Assembly (NCBI GenBank): GCA_002423205.1 | Contig: DIUZ01000002.1 | Span: 186,001-250,000, forward strand | Length of the DNA stretch: 64,000 bases | Direction: 5' to 3' | Origin: Micavibrio sp. UBA6145 | Lineage (GTDB): Bacteria; Pseudomonadota; Alphaproteobacteria; Micavibrionales; UBA1664 | Shown: positions 41,919 through 50,430 of the stretch, piece after piece | How positions within the stretch are numbered: the first letter of the stretch is position 1 | How the letters are laid out: each line of letters begins with the position of its first letter | Made by a program: the position numbers and the translations under genes | Notes under the pieces: model-generated | Databases searched by the model: none | Told to the model about the DNA's origin: nothing | What the model saw: only the letters and a program-made list of their open reading frames with translations

Positions 41919-42467
41919 ATGTTCATCCAGACCGAAACCACGCCCAATCCAGACGCCATTAAATTCATCCCGGGTCCTGCTGTCGCCCCCGGCGGCAGCT
42001 TCGATTTTCGTGATGCGGCGTCCGCCGAAAAATCCCCGCTGGCCAGCCGCCTGTTCAAACTGGTCGGCGTCACCGGCGTCTATCTCGGCGGTGATTTCGT
42101 ATCGGTCACCAAAACCGCCGATGACGACTGGGCCACGCTTAAGCCCCGCATTCTTGCTGCGATCATGGATCATTTCCTGTCCGGTCTTCCCGCTGTCGAC
42201 GTTGCGGCCCAACCCGTGGCTGACGCTGCCGACGAAAGCGACGTCATAAAACAGATCCGCGAAATCCTTGATGAACGCGTGCGTCCGGCTGTGGCCATGG
42301 ACGGCGGCGACATCGTGTTCGACCGTTTTGAAGACGGTATTGTGTATCTGCACATGCGCGGTGCCTGCGCCGGTTGCCCGTCATCGACCGCCACTCTTAA
42401 AAGCGGCATTGAAAACATGCTGCGCCACTTCGTCCCTGAAGTGCAGGAAGTGCGATCCGTCCTGTGA
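41919..42467 (+). CDS. nfuA: NfuA-type Fe-S cluster carrier (NifU C-domain)
   Basis: The N-terminal Nfu_N domain (FIQTETTPNPDAIKFIPG, SPLASRLFKLVGVTGVYLGGDFV) is followed by the NifU-like domain with VAMDGGDIVFDRFEDG and the cluster motif GACAGCPSS (CxxC). NfuA delivers 4Fe-4S clusters to targets such as lipoyl synthase and aconitase. It overlaps the tsaB start by 4 nt. Confidence 0.95.
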   Translation: MFIQTETTPNPDAIKFIPGPAVAPGGSFDFRDAASAEKSPLASRLFKLVGVTGVYLGGDFVSVTKTADDDWATLKPRILAAIMDHFLSGLPAVDVAAQPVADAADESDVIKQIREILDERVRPAVAMDGGDIVFDRFEDGIVYLHMRGACAGCPSSTATLKSGIENMLRHFVPEVQEVRSVL

Positions 42468-43081
42468 CCGGCATCAACATTCTCGCCGTCGATACGTCGA
42501 TGAATGCCTGTGCCGTGGCCGTACAGAACGCCGCCGGCGATATATTTCAGACCATCGAATTCATGGAACGCGGACAGGCGGAACGCCTGCTGCCGATGAT
42601 CATTGAGATCGTGGGGCAGGCGGGTATTACGCTTCAGGACATCGATAAATATGCGGTCGTCACCGGCCCCGGCACGTTCACGGGCCTGCGTGTCGGTCTC
42701 GCCACGATCCGTGCGCTCGCACAAGGATCGGGCAAACCTGCCATCGGCGTGGGCACGTTCGACACCATCACCGATGATCCCAACACCTGTATCGTGCTTG
42801 AAACCAAGCGCACGGATTTATACGTCCGTGCCCCCGGTTATGAAGACGCCTGTCTCAGCCCGGATGATCTTGCTGCGATTTTAAAACCTGAATGGACGCT
42901 TCTTGGCGATGCCGTGGGCCGCGCGCCCGGTAGTAATCGCAAAGTTGAGATGAAAAGCGTGCCGCTGGACCGTTTAATCGCCCTGGCCGCACAAATGCCC
43001 GCAAACGGCCTGCCTGAACCCATATATTTACGTGGTGCGGATGTCAGTCTGGCCCGTAAAAAGACTGTGACCATTGTGTAA
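42464..43081 (+). CDS. tsaB: tRNA threonylcarbamoyladenosine biosynthesis protein TsaB
   Basis: The start is a GTG overlapping the nfuA stop (GTGA). The 205-residue ASKHA protein has ILAVDTSMNACAVAV, RGQAERLLPMI, and VVTGPGTFTGLRVGLATIRALA, all TsaB. TsaB with TsaD and TsaE forms t6A37 on ANN-reading tRNAs. The C-terminal half is short, as usual for TsaB. It is normally followed by rimI, which is absent here. Confidence 0.95.
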   Translation: MTGINILAVDTSMNACAVAVQNAAGDIFQTIEFMERGQAERLLPMIIEIVGQAGITLQDIDKYAVVTGPGTFTGLRVGLATIRALAQGSGKPAIGVGTFDTITDDPNTCIVLETKRTDLYVRAPGYEDACLSPDDLAAILKPEWTLLGDAVGRAPGSNRKVEMKSVPLDRLIALAAQMPANGLPEPIYLRGADVSLARKKTVTIV

Positions 43082-43152
43082 TCACACTTGTATTATTGTA
43101 ATTGTTTGTCGTAAATACTTAGACAGAACAATAAAATAACAAAAGGTGTGCA

Positions 43153-43575
43153 ATGTCCGATAATTCAAAACATCCCGAACTCCTGAGCCTGACCACGCAG
43201 ATCGTGGCCAGCTATGTCGGTGCCAATTCCATGCCCGCTGATAACATCCCGTCTCTGATTGAACGCGTGTACAAATCGCTGACCTCCGTCGGTACCGGGT
43301 CGGCTGTCGCGGCTGACCGTCCGCACCCGGCTGTCGCCATCAAGAAATCGATCACACCCGATTACATCATCTGCCTCGAAGACGGCAAAAAACTCAAAAT
43401 GCTCAAGCGCCATTTAAAAAGCGCCTACAACCTGACCCCCGACGCCTACCGCGAACGCTGGGGCCTTGCCGCCGATTACCCGATGGTTGCCCCTAACTAC
43501 GCCGAAAAACGCTCCAAGCTCGCCAAAAACATCGGCCTCGGCAAACGCCGCAAAGGCATGAAGAAGTCTAAATAA
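43153..43575 (+). CDS. mucR: MucR/Ros-family zinc-finger transcriptional regulator
   Basis: The 140-residue protein has the N-terminal oligomerisation region (LLSLTTQIVASYVGANSMP) and the DNA-binding part DYIICLEDGKKLKMLKRHL, YNLTPDAYRERWGL, DYPMVAPNYAEKRSKLA. One zinc ligand Cys (IICLEDG) and the H/N-rich spacing fit MucR variants with altered zinc ligands. MucR proteins silence AT-rich, often horizontally acquired genes. The 71-bp upstream stretch is very AT-rich, suitable for autoregulation. Confidence 0.93.
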   Translation: MSDNSKHPELLSLTTQIVASYVGANSMPADNIPSLIERVYKSLTSVGTGSAVAADRPHPAVAIKKSITPDYIICLEDGKKLKMLKRHLKSAYNLTPDAYRERWGLAADYPMVAPNYAEKRSKLAKNIGLGKRRKGMKKSK

Positions 43576-43602
43576 TAACAGAACCAGCGAGCCGACTGGC
43601 GA

Positions 43603-43661
43603 GCCGCGCGGCTAACCCGCGCGGGCGGGAGTCGCGGGAACCGCGACGGGCCGGCGAGGCC
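43603..43661. repeat. Cluster of four short GC-rich palindromes
   Basis: Within 59 bp, between mucR and the shared terminator, lie GCCGCGCGGC (43603-43612), CCCGCGCGGG (43616-43625), GTCGCGG-GAA-CCGCGAC (43631-43647) and GGCC-GGCGA-GGCC. The composition is extremely GC-rich compared with both neighbours. It resembles intergenic REP-type clusters. No second copy was noticed in the window. Confidence 0.7.
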
Positions 43662-43676
43662 CCAAATAAATAAGAA

Positions 43677-43714
43677 GAAGCCCGGACACGAGGGGACCTG
43701 TCCGGGCTTCTTTA
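43677..43714. terminator. Bidirectional terminator between mucR and rpoH
   Basis: GAAGCCCGGACA pairs with TGTCCGGGCTTC (12 bp) across ten bases, with a short T tract on the plus strand and TTCTT on the minus strand. Confidence 0.85.
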
Positions 43715-43757
43715 GTTCTGGATAGGCAGCGTGAGCCGCTCTCGTTAAAAAGCGGGT

Positions 43758-44645
43758 TTACCCTTCCAAGAACAACTCGTCGCGTTTGGTGACATGTGTC
43801 TCCATCGCTTCGCGCAGGCGAACCATCGCGCGTGATTCCAGTTGGCGGACGCGCTCCTTGCTGACGCCCAGAACCTTGCCCAGCTCATCCAGCGTGACGG
43901 GCTCGTGGCTCAGGTGACGTTCGCGGATAATGCGCTGCTCGCGCTCCGACAGATCAGCCAGTGCCGCGTTCAGCCATCTGGAACGGCTTTCACGGTCCTT
44001 CATGCCGATCACGACATCTTCCGGGTTCGGTGCGTCCGATGCGATCAGCGATTGCAGTTCGCTGTCACCGTCTTCACCAACCGGCAGGTTGAGGGACTGG
44101 TCGCCGTTGGAAAGGCGCAGATCCATGGTTTCAACATCGGTCGCCGATACGCCAAGATCCTTGGCGATATGCGCGCGTCCTTCCGCCGACAGATAGGGCG
44201 AGCCCTGATCGTTTGCGATTTTTGCTTTCAGGCGGCGCAGGTTGAAGAACAATGATTTCTGCGCTGATGTCGTACCGGTGCGTACAATGGACCAGTTGCG
44301 CAGAACATAATCCTGCATGCAGCTGCGAACCCACCATGATGCGTAAGTGGAAAAGCGCACATCACGGTCCGGATCGAAACGGTTCACCGCTTCCATCAAA
44401 CCGATATTGCCTTCCTGAATGAGATCGCCAAGCGGCAGGCCGTAGTAACGGAATTTACCGGCCATCGCGATCACAAGGCGGCGATACGCGCCGATAATCA
44501 TCTGCATCGCGCGTTCATCGCGGTGGTCGCGCCAGGCGCGTGCATAGGCCTGCTCATCTTCCTTGGAGAGCATCGGAACATCCATCGCGCCACGGATGTA
44601 TGTGAGGTTTGCTTTATGGGTGTGTGGATCGTCGATATGTGCCAT
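43758..44645 (-). CDS. rpoH: Heat-shock sigma factor RpoH (sigma-32)
   Basis: The 295-residue factor has region 2 (LPLGDLIQEGNIGLMEAVNRFDP, RFSTYASWWVRSCMQDYVLRNWSIVR) and the RpoH-box-like QKSLFFNLRRLKAKI. Region 4 is LSEREQRIIRERHLSHEPVTLDELGKVLGVSKERVRQLE. AAGGAGTTCAC precedes the ATG. It directs heat-shock promoters; FtsY/SRP-dependent membrane control of RpoH is known in other proteobacteria. Confidence 0.97.
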   Translation of the reverse strand: MAHIDDPHTHKANLTYIRGAMDVPMLSKEDEQAYARAWRDHRDERAMQMIIGAYRRLVIAMAGKFRYYGLPLGDLIQEGNIGLMEAVNRFDPDRDVRFSTYASWWVRSCMQDYVLRNWSIVRTGTTSAQKSLFFNLRRLKAKIANDQGSPYLSAEGRAHIAKDLGVSATDVETMDLRLSNGDQSLNLPVGEDGDSELQSLIASDAPNPEDVVIGMKDRESRSRWLNAALADLSEREQRIIRERHLSHEPVTLDELGKVLGVSKERVRQLESRAMVRLREAMETHVTKRDELFLEG

Positions 44646-44828
44646 GTGAACTCCTTAAGCCTGACATAGGAACTTACGTGCGGGACAAGGCAAAGGTTTC
44701 ACCCAAAGCTGAATTATTTTTGGGCGCGGCAAGGCGTTTTAAAGGCGAATTGTATGATGCGTGTAACAATGGATGTAGGCGCGCGTGAACACATGTCGAG
44801 TCGCACGCTGTTTTAAAAGGATAAAATA

Positions 44829-45659
44829 TTAAGCTTCGAAGATTTGGCCGACGGCGGCATCCGGCGTCCATGACGCACAGGTGAGGGACCCGCCGAAACC
44901 GCAGCCGTTATCCATGGTCGCTGTAACACAATTTATGTAAAGGCCGCGGCGCTGCGGGTCATAACCGCGAATGACGCGGGCATACGGATCATAGGCATCC
45001 GTGATGGTCTGGAAATCGTCGCCACCCCACCAGAAACGGTCGCCCTGATCTTCCAGGCGCAGATCGATCTTCACACCCGTATTCACGAACAGCATGGGCT
45101 TGTCGTTGTTATCGGTGGTGAACGCAGCGCGTTTGAGCGTGCCGTAAAAAATATCATGCCCTTCGCGGCGGTAAATCATGTGGCGCACGAAATGCGTCCA
45201 GCGGGCGAGGCGGTCCACATCGGCGGCAGCGGCATTCAGCCCCTCGCGCATGTCGATGCCGTAAGATTCCAGCGTATTGGCCAGACCCTGGTCCAGCATC
45301 CATTCATAGACCATCCACGGGGTGGACGCGAATTGCAGCTGGAAGATGCGGGAGAGCAATTCTTCCTGCTGGCCGCGCAGGTAAACCAGATCGGTGGGCT
45401 GCATGCCGGCAATGGCCAGCACCATGCGGCGGAAGGCGAGAATTTCGTCAACGACGGGGGCGGAGTCGTCGCCATGGCCGACGTAATTGCCCAGGTACAC
45501 AATGCGATCACCGGGCTTTACCTGGCCGATCAGGGCATCGTGAAGCTTGCGCAGGCGGGTGACTTCACCGTGAATGGAGGGGATGGTCCAGACCCGTCTG
45601 GCGCCTTTGAGGGCTGCAAAGCGAAAATCGACGGAACGCTGAAAAGCGGGTTGGGACAT
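44829..45659 (-). CDS. Calcineurin-like phosphatase fold with altered metal-site motifs
   Basis: The 276-residue protein follows the layout of PPP-type serine/threonine phosphatases (RVWTIPSIHGEVTRL, GDRIVYLGNYVGHGDD, DLVYLRGQQEELLSR, FVNTGV, FWWGGDDF). The expected ligands are changed: GDIHG is SIHGE, GDYIDRG is GNYVGHG and RGNHE is RGQQEE. The metal-binding Asp, Asp and Asn/His are therefore replaced. It is probably a non-catalytic relative or an enzyme with a changed metal site. It is alone between rpoH and carD. Confidence 0.75.
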   Translation of the reverse strand: MSQPAFQRSVDFRFAALKGARRVWTIPSIHGEVTRLRKLHDALIGQVKPGDRIVYLGNYVGHGDDSAPVVDEILAFRRMVLAIAGMQPTDLVYLRGQQEELLSRIFQLQFASTPWMVYEWMLDQGLANTLESYGIDMREGLNAAAADVDRLARWTHFVRHMIYRREGHDIFYGTLKRAAFTTDNNDKPMLFVNTGVKIDLRLEDQGDRFWWGGDDFQTITDAYDPYARVIRGYDPQRRGLYINCVTATMDNGCGFGGSLTCASWTPDAAVGQIFEA

Positions 45660-45779
45660 TTTATCCGGGAATCAGGGACTTAGAGGGAAGTGATTCGATC
45701 GAACCACAGCTAAAGTGTGCCTGAACCGCGATTCGTCTGTCTAGCGATAACACTTAATATTTTCAAAATTTAGCGCCCA

Positions 45780-45815
45780 AAACGAAACCGGCCCTTTTGA
45801 GGCCGGTTTCTTCAC
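45780..45815 (-). terminator. Terminator behind carD
   Basis: GAAACCGGCC pairs with GGCCGGTTTC across seven bases, and on the minus strand GTTTTGGG follows. It lies 22 bp beyond the carD stop. Confidence 0.75.
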
Positions 45816-45836
45816 AAACAATACTGTTTTGGTGCC

Positions 45837-46775
45837 TTAGGCAGCTTGCGAGAGAACCGTTTCCAGGTGCTCGACAGCCTTGGCTTCAGCAATGCGCTGG
45901 ACAGCCGCGACTTCGCGGGCCAGACGCTCAAGCGCCGATTGGTAGATCTGGCGTTCCGAGTAGGATTGCTCCGTGTCGTCTTTCGGACGGCGCAGGTCGC
46001 GCAAAACTTCTGCAATCTGAACCGGGTCGCCGGAATTGATTTTTGCCTCGTACTCCTGCGCGCGGCGGGACCACATCGTGCGTTTGATCTTGGCTTTGCC
46101 GGTCAGGGTCTTGAGAGCGTCTTTCAGACGGTCGCCCGACGACAGTTTACGAAGACCGGCGGTCTGGGCCTTCTGGACCGGGATTTTGAGGCGCATGCGG
46201 TCTTTTTCGAACGAGATCGCATACAGGGTGACGGTCATGCCGGCGATGGACTGGGTCTCAACACCTTCGATGGTGCCGACGCCGTGGGCCGGGTAAACGA
46301 CATAGTCGCCGGCGCGGAAATCGACCGGCACGTCATTGGCAGGGCGTGCAGCAACGGCGGCAGCCACACCCGGACGGGCGGACATCATCGGACGGGCAGC
46401 AGGAGCGTTGTTGCCCATGGGGCGCTGCTGCATCATGCGGGGTGCCATCGGGTTCGGGCGCGGGGTCATGGTGATGACCGGGGCCACTTTAACCGGGGCA
46501 GTCATGGAACGGGACGTGATCTGACGGGTCACCATTTTCGGCGCGACCTTGATAGGGGCGGCCTTCTTTGTGGCGACCTTGGTGGCGACAGGGGCTTGTT
46601 TCTTGACGGCAACGACGGGTTTCTTGGCCGTGACTGCCTTTTTGGCAACGGCTTTAACAACTTTCTTAACCATTTTAACTTTAGCGGCCGGTTTTTTGGC
46701 GACCGTCTTCGTCTTTGCTTTGGTCATGATTTTCTTTGCTGCTTTCGCTTTGATTTTAATAGCTTTTTTCGTCAT
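45837..46775 (-). CDS. CarD/CdnL-family transcription regulator with a long histone-like N-terminal tail
   Basis: I start at the ATG at 46775 (MTKKAIKIKAKAAKK), with GAGG seven bases before it. The first 90 residues are a Lys/Ala/Val-rich, histone H1-like basic tail, and the next 60 are Met/Pro/Arg-rich. From residue 151 the CarD domain appears: VDFRAGDYVVYPAHGVGTIEGVE, ISFEKDRMRLKIPVQKA, then the helical part LKDALKTLTGKAKIKRTMWSRRAQEYEAKI. CarD binds the RNA polymerase beta subunit and stabilises open complexes. The tail could add nonspecific DNA binding (inference). Confidence 0.9.
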   Translation of the reverse strand: MTKKAIKIKAKAAKKIMTKAKTKTVAKKPAAKVKMVKKVVKAVAKKAVTAKKPVVAVKKQAPVATKVATKKAAPIKVAPKMVTRQITSRSMTAPVKVAPVITMTPRPNPMAPRMMQQRPMGNNAPAARPMMSARPGVAAAVAARPANDVPVDFRAGDYVVYPAHGVGTIEGVETQSIAGMTVTLYAISFEKDRMRLKIPVQKAQTAGLRKLSSGDRLKDALKTLTGKAKIKRTMWSRRAQEYEAKINSGDPVQIAEVLRDLRRPKDDTEQSYSERQIYQSALERLAREVAAVQRIAEAKAVEHLETVLSQAA

Positions 46776-46939
46776 CCGTGCCTCATGTCTAATAGACTTT
46801 GCAAAAGAGCAGACTCCGCCCGCCGAGGTTTGATGCCCGGTGATAGTGCAAGCCATTCAAGCTTTGATGACCCTATTCTTAACAAAATTTTTAGGATTTT
46901 TCAATAAAATCCTGAGCTTCAATCCCCAAACCCGCGGAT

Positions 46940-47749
46940 TTACTGGCTTTGCGCCAGGTTTTGACCCCGTGTTTTAGCGGCTAAAACAGCCTTTTTAAAC
47001 AGGGTTTCGAGGGCTCGATTCTCCATCAGGACATGTAGGGCGGCTTCGGTGGTTCCGCCAGGGCTGGTAACGGCCTTACGTAAAGCTTCAGGTGAAGTAT
47101 CCTTTTTTTCATCCATCAGCGCGGCAGCGCCCACAACCGTCTGGCGCGCCAGTTTTACTGCAAGATCGACCGGCAACCCACTGGCAATGGCTGCTTTTTC
47201 CAAGGCTTCGGTCAGGGCAAAAATATAGGCGGGGCCTGACCCCGACACCGCCGTAACGGCATCCATCATGGATTCTTCAGGTACTTGCACCACATCACCT
47301 AACACATCAAGTAAACGAACGACGGCATCGTTCTGTTTTGATGTCAGTTTTTGATTCGTGACATACCCGGTAATACCCCGGCCGATCGCACCCGGCGTAT
47401 TGGGCATGGCCCGGACCAGCGGCCGGTCGCCAAAATGTTTGGCCAGTGTGGTCAGGGTAATCCCCGCAGCAATCGACACCACCATCACGTCCGCCGACAG
47501 GCGCGGGGCCAGATCGGCACAGACGGCATTCATGACCTGCGGCTTCACCGCCAATACGGCAATGTCGAAATTGCCGGTGATCCCGGACGCATCCGCGCAC
47601 GCGACCACGCGGCGGTCACCCTGGTCAGGCTGGTCATGCTTTGCGCCATGGGGATCGACCACCACAACACGCGCAATATCATCACGCCGCAGCCAGCCCG
47701 CAAGCATGGCCGAACCCATATGTCCGCAACCGATCAAAAGAATATCCAT
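46940..47749 (-). CDS. proC: Pyrroline-5-carboxylate reductase
   Basis: The 269-residue protein has the NADP-binding start ILLIGCGHMGSAMLAGWL, VLAVKPQVMNAV, RAMPNTPGAIGRGITG and the C-terminal signature AVSGSGPAYIFALTEAL with LVR-like RQTVVGAAALM and TSPGGTTEAAL. It performs the last step of proline synthesis. It is divergent from a DMT transporter. Confidence 0.96.
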   Translation of the reverse strand: MDILLIGCGHMGSAMLAGWLRRDDIARVVVVDPHGAKHDQPDQGDRRVVACADASGITGNFDIAVLAVKPQVMNAVCADLAPRLSADVMVVSIAAGITLTTLAKHFGDRPLVRAMPNTPGAIGRGITGYVTNQKLTSKQNDAVVRLLDVLGDVVQVPEESMMDAVTAVSGSGPAYIFALTEALEKAAIASGLPVDLAVKLARQTVVGAAALMDEKKDTSPEALRKAVTSPGGTTEAALHVLMENRALETLFKKAVLAAKTRGQNLAQSQ

Positions 47750-47841
47750 GGGCGGTAACTTTATTGGGTTTTGCCATCAGGACAACATTTTTGTCCTGCA
47801 TACAACTTCGCGAAAACAAATCTCTCTCTTACAAAAAGCCC

Positions 47842-48846
47842 ATGGTCGAAACCCCCGTACAGCATCCTTTCCGCATCTTCATCTTTGCCACGATGTCGGT
47901 TCTCTTCTTTTCCTTCATGAACCTGTTCGTGAAACTGGCCGCCGAAGACCACGCGGTGGTGGAGATCATGTTCTTCCGTAACGCCCTGGCCATCCTTCCG
48001 GTCCTGATGCTGATCCAGGCGCACAAGGAAGGCTTCGGCCTTCTGAAGACCAAACGCCCTTTGGGCCATCTTTTGCGCGGCACGGTCGGGACGGGGTCGA
48101 TGGGCCTTGTGTTCCTGTCCTATGCCATGCTGCCGCTGGCCGATGCCACGGCGATCCAGTTCGCCATGCCCCTGATGCTCACGGCCTTGTCGGTGCCGCT
48201 ACTGGGTGAATATGTCGGCCGCTGGCGCTGGGGTGCCGTCATTCTGGGGTTTGTGGGGGTGTTGGTCATGGTCGCGCCTGCCACCGGGGCAACGCCCAAC
48301 TGGGCCGGTATCGGGGTCGCCCTTGCGGCGGCCTTTACCACCGCCTGCACCATGACCATCGTCCGCCGCCTTGGCCGGACGGAACATGCCCTGACTATCG
48401 TCTTTTACTTTTCGCTCTGGGGCTCCATCGTCTGCGCCCTGTTTCTGCCGTGGTACTGGACCCCGCCCAGCTTTGAATCCTTTATGTACCTGGTAGGCAC
48501 GGGCATCAGCGGCGGGATCGGCCAGATCTTCCTGACCCGCGCCTATGCGGAAGGCCCGGCGGCCTATGTCTCACCCTTTGGGTACCTGATGATCGTGTTC
48601 AGCGCCCTGTTCGGCTGGGCCATCTGGGCGGAAGTGCCCGCCTGGAATGTCTGGGCCGGGACGGCCATCGTCATCCTGTCAGGTCTGGTCATCCTGTGGC
48701 GTGAACTGCGCAACCACCGCCGTCTGGCGCAGGACGCCCTCATGGAAAACGCCCCGACAGATGTCGATGTGCTGGAAGAAACTGGACAAGACATCGATCC
48801 GGTGACATATACCCAGCCGGAGCCAGAAAACCAGAAAGCCGCCTGA
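47842..48846 (+). CDS. DMT-superfamily (EamA) transporter
   Basis: I start at the ATG at 47842 (MVETPVQHPFRIFIFATMSV); upstream codons of the frame overlap proC antisense. Ten hydrophobic helices in two EamA repeats are visible, with MFFRNALAILPVLML and RGTVGTGSMGLVFLSYAMLPL in the first and GTGISGGIGQIFLTRAYAEG in the second. It resembles RhaT/SAM-type metabolite exporters. The substrate is unknown. The C-terminal 45 residues are acidic and soluble. Confidence 0.9.
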   Translation: MVETPVQHPFRIFIFATMSVLFFSFMNLFVKLAAEDHAVVEIMFFRNALAILPVLMLIQAHKEGFGLLKTKRPLGHLLRGTVGTGSMGLVFLSYAMLPLADATAIQFAMPLMLTALSVPLLGEYVGRWRWGAVILGFVGVLVMVAPATGATPNWAGIGVALAAAFTTACTMTIVRRLGRTEHALTIVFYFSLWGSIVCALFLPWYWTPPSFESFMYLVGTGISGGIGQIFLTRAYAEGPAAYVSPFGYLMIVFSALFGWAIWAEVPAWNVWAGTAIVILSGLVILWRELRNHRRLAQDALMENAPTDVDVLEETGQDIDPVTYTQPEPENQKAA

Positions 48847-48853
48847 AAGACCC

Positions 48854-49192
48854 ATGACCTTTGTCGTCACCGACGTCTGTATCAAGTGCAAGTACACCGA
48901 CTGTGTCGAAGTGTGCCCGGTCGACTGTTTCTATGAAGGCGACAACATGCTGGTCATCAACCCGGACGAATGCATCGATTGCGGTGTCTGCGAACCGGAA
49001 TGCCCCATTGATGCGATCAAACCCGACAGCATCGACGGCGCCGATAAATGGGTTGCCATCAACCGTGATTATTCGGCCGCATGGCCCAACATCACCCGCA
49101 AGAAAGCCGCACCTGCGGATGCGGATGACTGGAAAACCAAGACCGGCAAATTTGAAACCGTGTTTTCGCCCGAACCCGGGCAGGGCGACTAA
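48854..49192 (+). CDS. fdxA: Seven-iron (3Fe-4S/4Fe-4S) ferredoxin
   Basis: The 112-residue protein begins TFVVTDVCIKCKYTDCVEVC and has PVDCFYEGDNMLVINPDECI, DCGVCEPECPIDAI. The cysteine spacing is that of FdxA, with one 3Fe-4S and one 4Fe-4S cluster. It is an electron carrier. It lies 7 bp behind the transporter gene. Confidence 0.95.
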   Translation: MTFVVTDVCIKCKYTDCVEVCPVDCFYEGDNMLVINPDECIDCGVCEPECPIDAIKPDSIDGADKWVAINRDYSAAWPNITRKKAAPADADDWKTKTGKFETVFSPEPGQGD

Positions 49193-49202
49193 GCCTGCGC
49201 GA

Positions 49203-49694
49203 CTAAGCCAGCTTACCAATATCGTCTGCTTTTAAATGACCCGGCACAATAATGACCGGTACCGCGAGCTGCGCCAGACCCTTGGCCGTGAAGAACGAGA
49301 TAAGCGGGCCCGGATTGCCGCGTTCCTGACTTGCGCCCAGCACCACGGCGACAAGTGCCGGGTTGCCCTTGGCAATCGCAATGATTTCGTCGTGTTTATG
49401 CCCTTCGCGGATAATCAGCGACGGGGTGAGGCCGGTCTCGGCCTTGACCTTGCCGGCCAGCGCCTCAAGTTCGGTTTCCGCGCGGATGCGCGCTTCTTCA
49501 CGCGCGGCGGATTCAATGCCCTGCCATTCGGTGAAAATCATCGGCTCGATAATGCGCGCCATGGCGACATGCCCGCGGCGCAATTTGGCCAGGTGCACGG
49601 CGTAATTCAGCGCCACCGTAAATTCGGATGATCCATCGGCGATAACCAGATAGGTGCCGCCGTCGCCTTCGCGTCTTTTGTTGTCTGAATCCAT
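49203..49694 (-). CDS. Universal stress protein (UspA family)
   Basis: The 163-residue protein has TYLVIADGSSEFTVALNYAV at the start and a C-terminal ATP-loop-like stretch, VVLGASQERGNPGPLISFFTA followed by PVIIVPG. The G-2x-G-9x-G(S/T) motif is partly preserved. It is downstream of the TIGR02186 gene with a TGATATG junction, so it belongs to the tauE-TIGR02186-usp operon. Confidence 0.85.
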   Translation of the reverse strand: MDSDNKRREGDGGTYLVIADGSSEFTVALNYAVHLAKLRRGHVAMARIIEPMIFTEWQGIESAAREEARIRAETELEALAGKVKAETGLTPSLIIREGHKHDEIIAIAKGNPALVAVVLGASQERGNPGPLISFFTAKGLAQLAVPVIIVPGHLKADDIGKLA

Positions 49695-49695
49695 A

Positions 49696-50430
49696 TCAGT
49701 CCCGTTTCAGAAGCACTGTCGCAAGCCAGCCCGCGACCATCGCCATCATCATGCCTGCAAAACCATACAACAGCCCGTTCTGCGTGGCAAAACGGCGTAA
49801 ATCCGCCGATAATCCTTCGGGCACGACGGTAAAAGGCACGCTGCTTTGTTCAATCAGGCGGCCATCGGCAAACAGATAGGCCGAAACCTTGTACTGGCCC
49901 GGCGTAACAAGCGCGGGAATGGTAAACCGCGCCTTGAACAGGGCAGGGCCGGAATAGGTCAGCGATATCGCATCGGGCGCGAACAGGTTTTTATCCTGCT
50001 GGCGCTGGTACAGCGCGTCCAGAAACGGCTGCGTCTTTTCGTTTGCTGCTTTGCCCTTGGTGGTCAGGATCGACAGGTTCTGGGTACCGATGCGGTGCTC
50101 CCGCAATATTTCGGGTGCGGCGATTGTATCGATGGGTCCCGCAGCCGCAACTTCATAAAAGGTCTGCACATTGGCAAAGCTGCGCGTTTCCGTGTTGGTC
50201 CACAGGCCGCCGACATTGCTTTTTCGGCGCACGGTCATGGTGCGCGGCGGGCCTTCGACCACCAGCACGATATTGCCCGGCTTGTCCTGCGTGCCGAACA
50301 CGGTCAGTTCGGCCCCCGAAAAACCGGTGGTGACGCGGATCACGTCGCTGGATACATCGACGGACACGGCATGCGCCGGTGCGGCACACATAAACACAAA
50401 CCCGGCAGAAAGGATAAGGCGGCGCATCAT
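49696..50430 (-). CDS. TIGR02186-family membrane-anchored periplasmic protein
   Basis: Starting at the ATG at 50430 (MMRRLILSAGFVFMCAA), the protein has a signal peptide ending AHA. About 200 extracytoplasmic residues follow (VDVSSDVIRVTTGFSGAELTVFG, LVVEGPPRTMTVRRKS), then a C-terminal membrane helix (YGFAGMMMAMVAGWLATVLL). This matches the alphaproteobacterial family TIGR02186, which is regularly encoded next to a TauE/SafE permease. The start overlaps the tauE stop, confirming the pair. Confidence 0.85.
   Translation of the reverse strand: MMRRLILSAGFVFMCAAPAHAVSVDVSSDVIRVTTGFSGAELTVFGTQDKPGNIVLVVEGPPRTMTVRRKSNVGGLWTNTETRSFANVQTFYEVAAAGPIDTIAAPEILREHRIGTQNLSILTTKGKAANEKTQPFLDALYQRQQDKNLFAPDAISLTYSGPALFKARFTIPALVTPGQYKVSAYLFADGRLIEQSSVPFTVVPEGLSADLRRFATQNGLLYGFAGMMMAMVAGWLATVLLKRD

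Noticed and set aside
45846..46907. 353-residue plus-strand open frame
   Set aside because: Antisense shadow of carD; its Gly/His/Arg-rich content reflects the Lys/Ala tail on the other strand.
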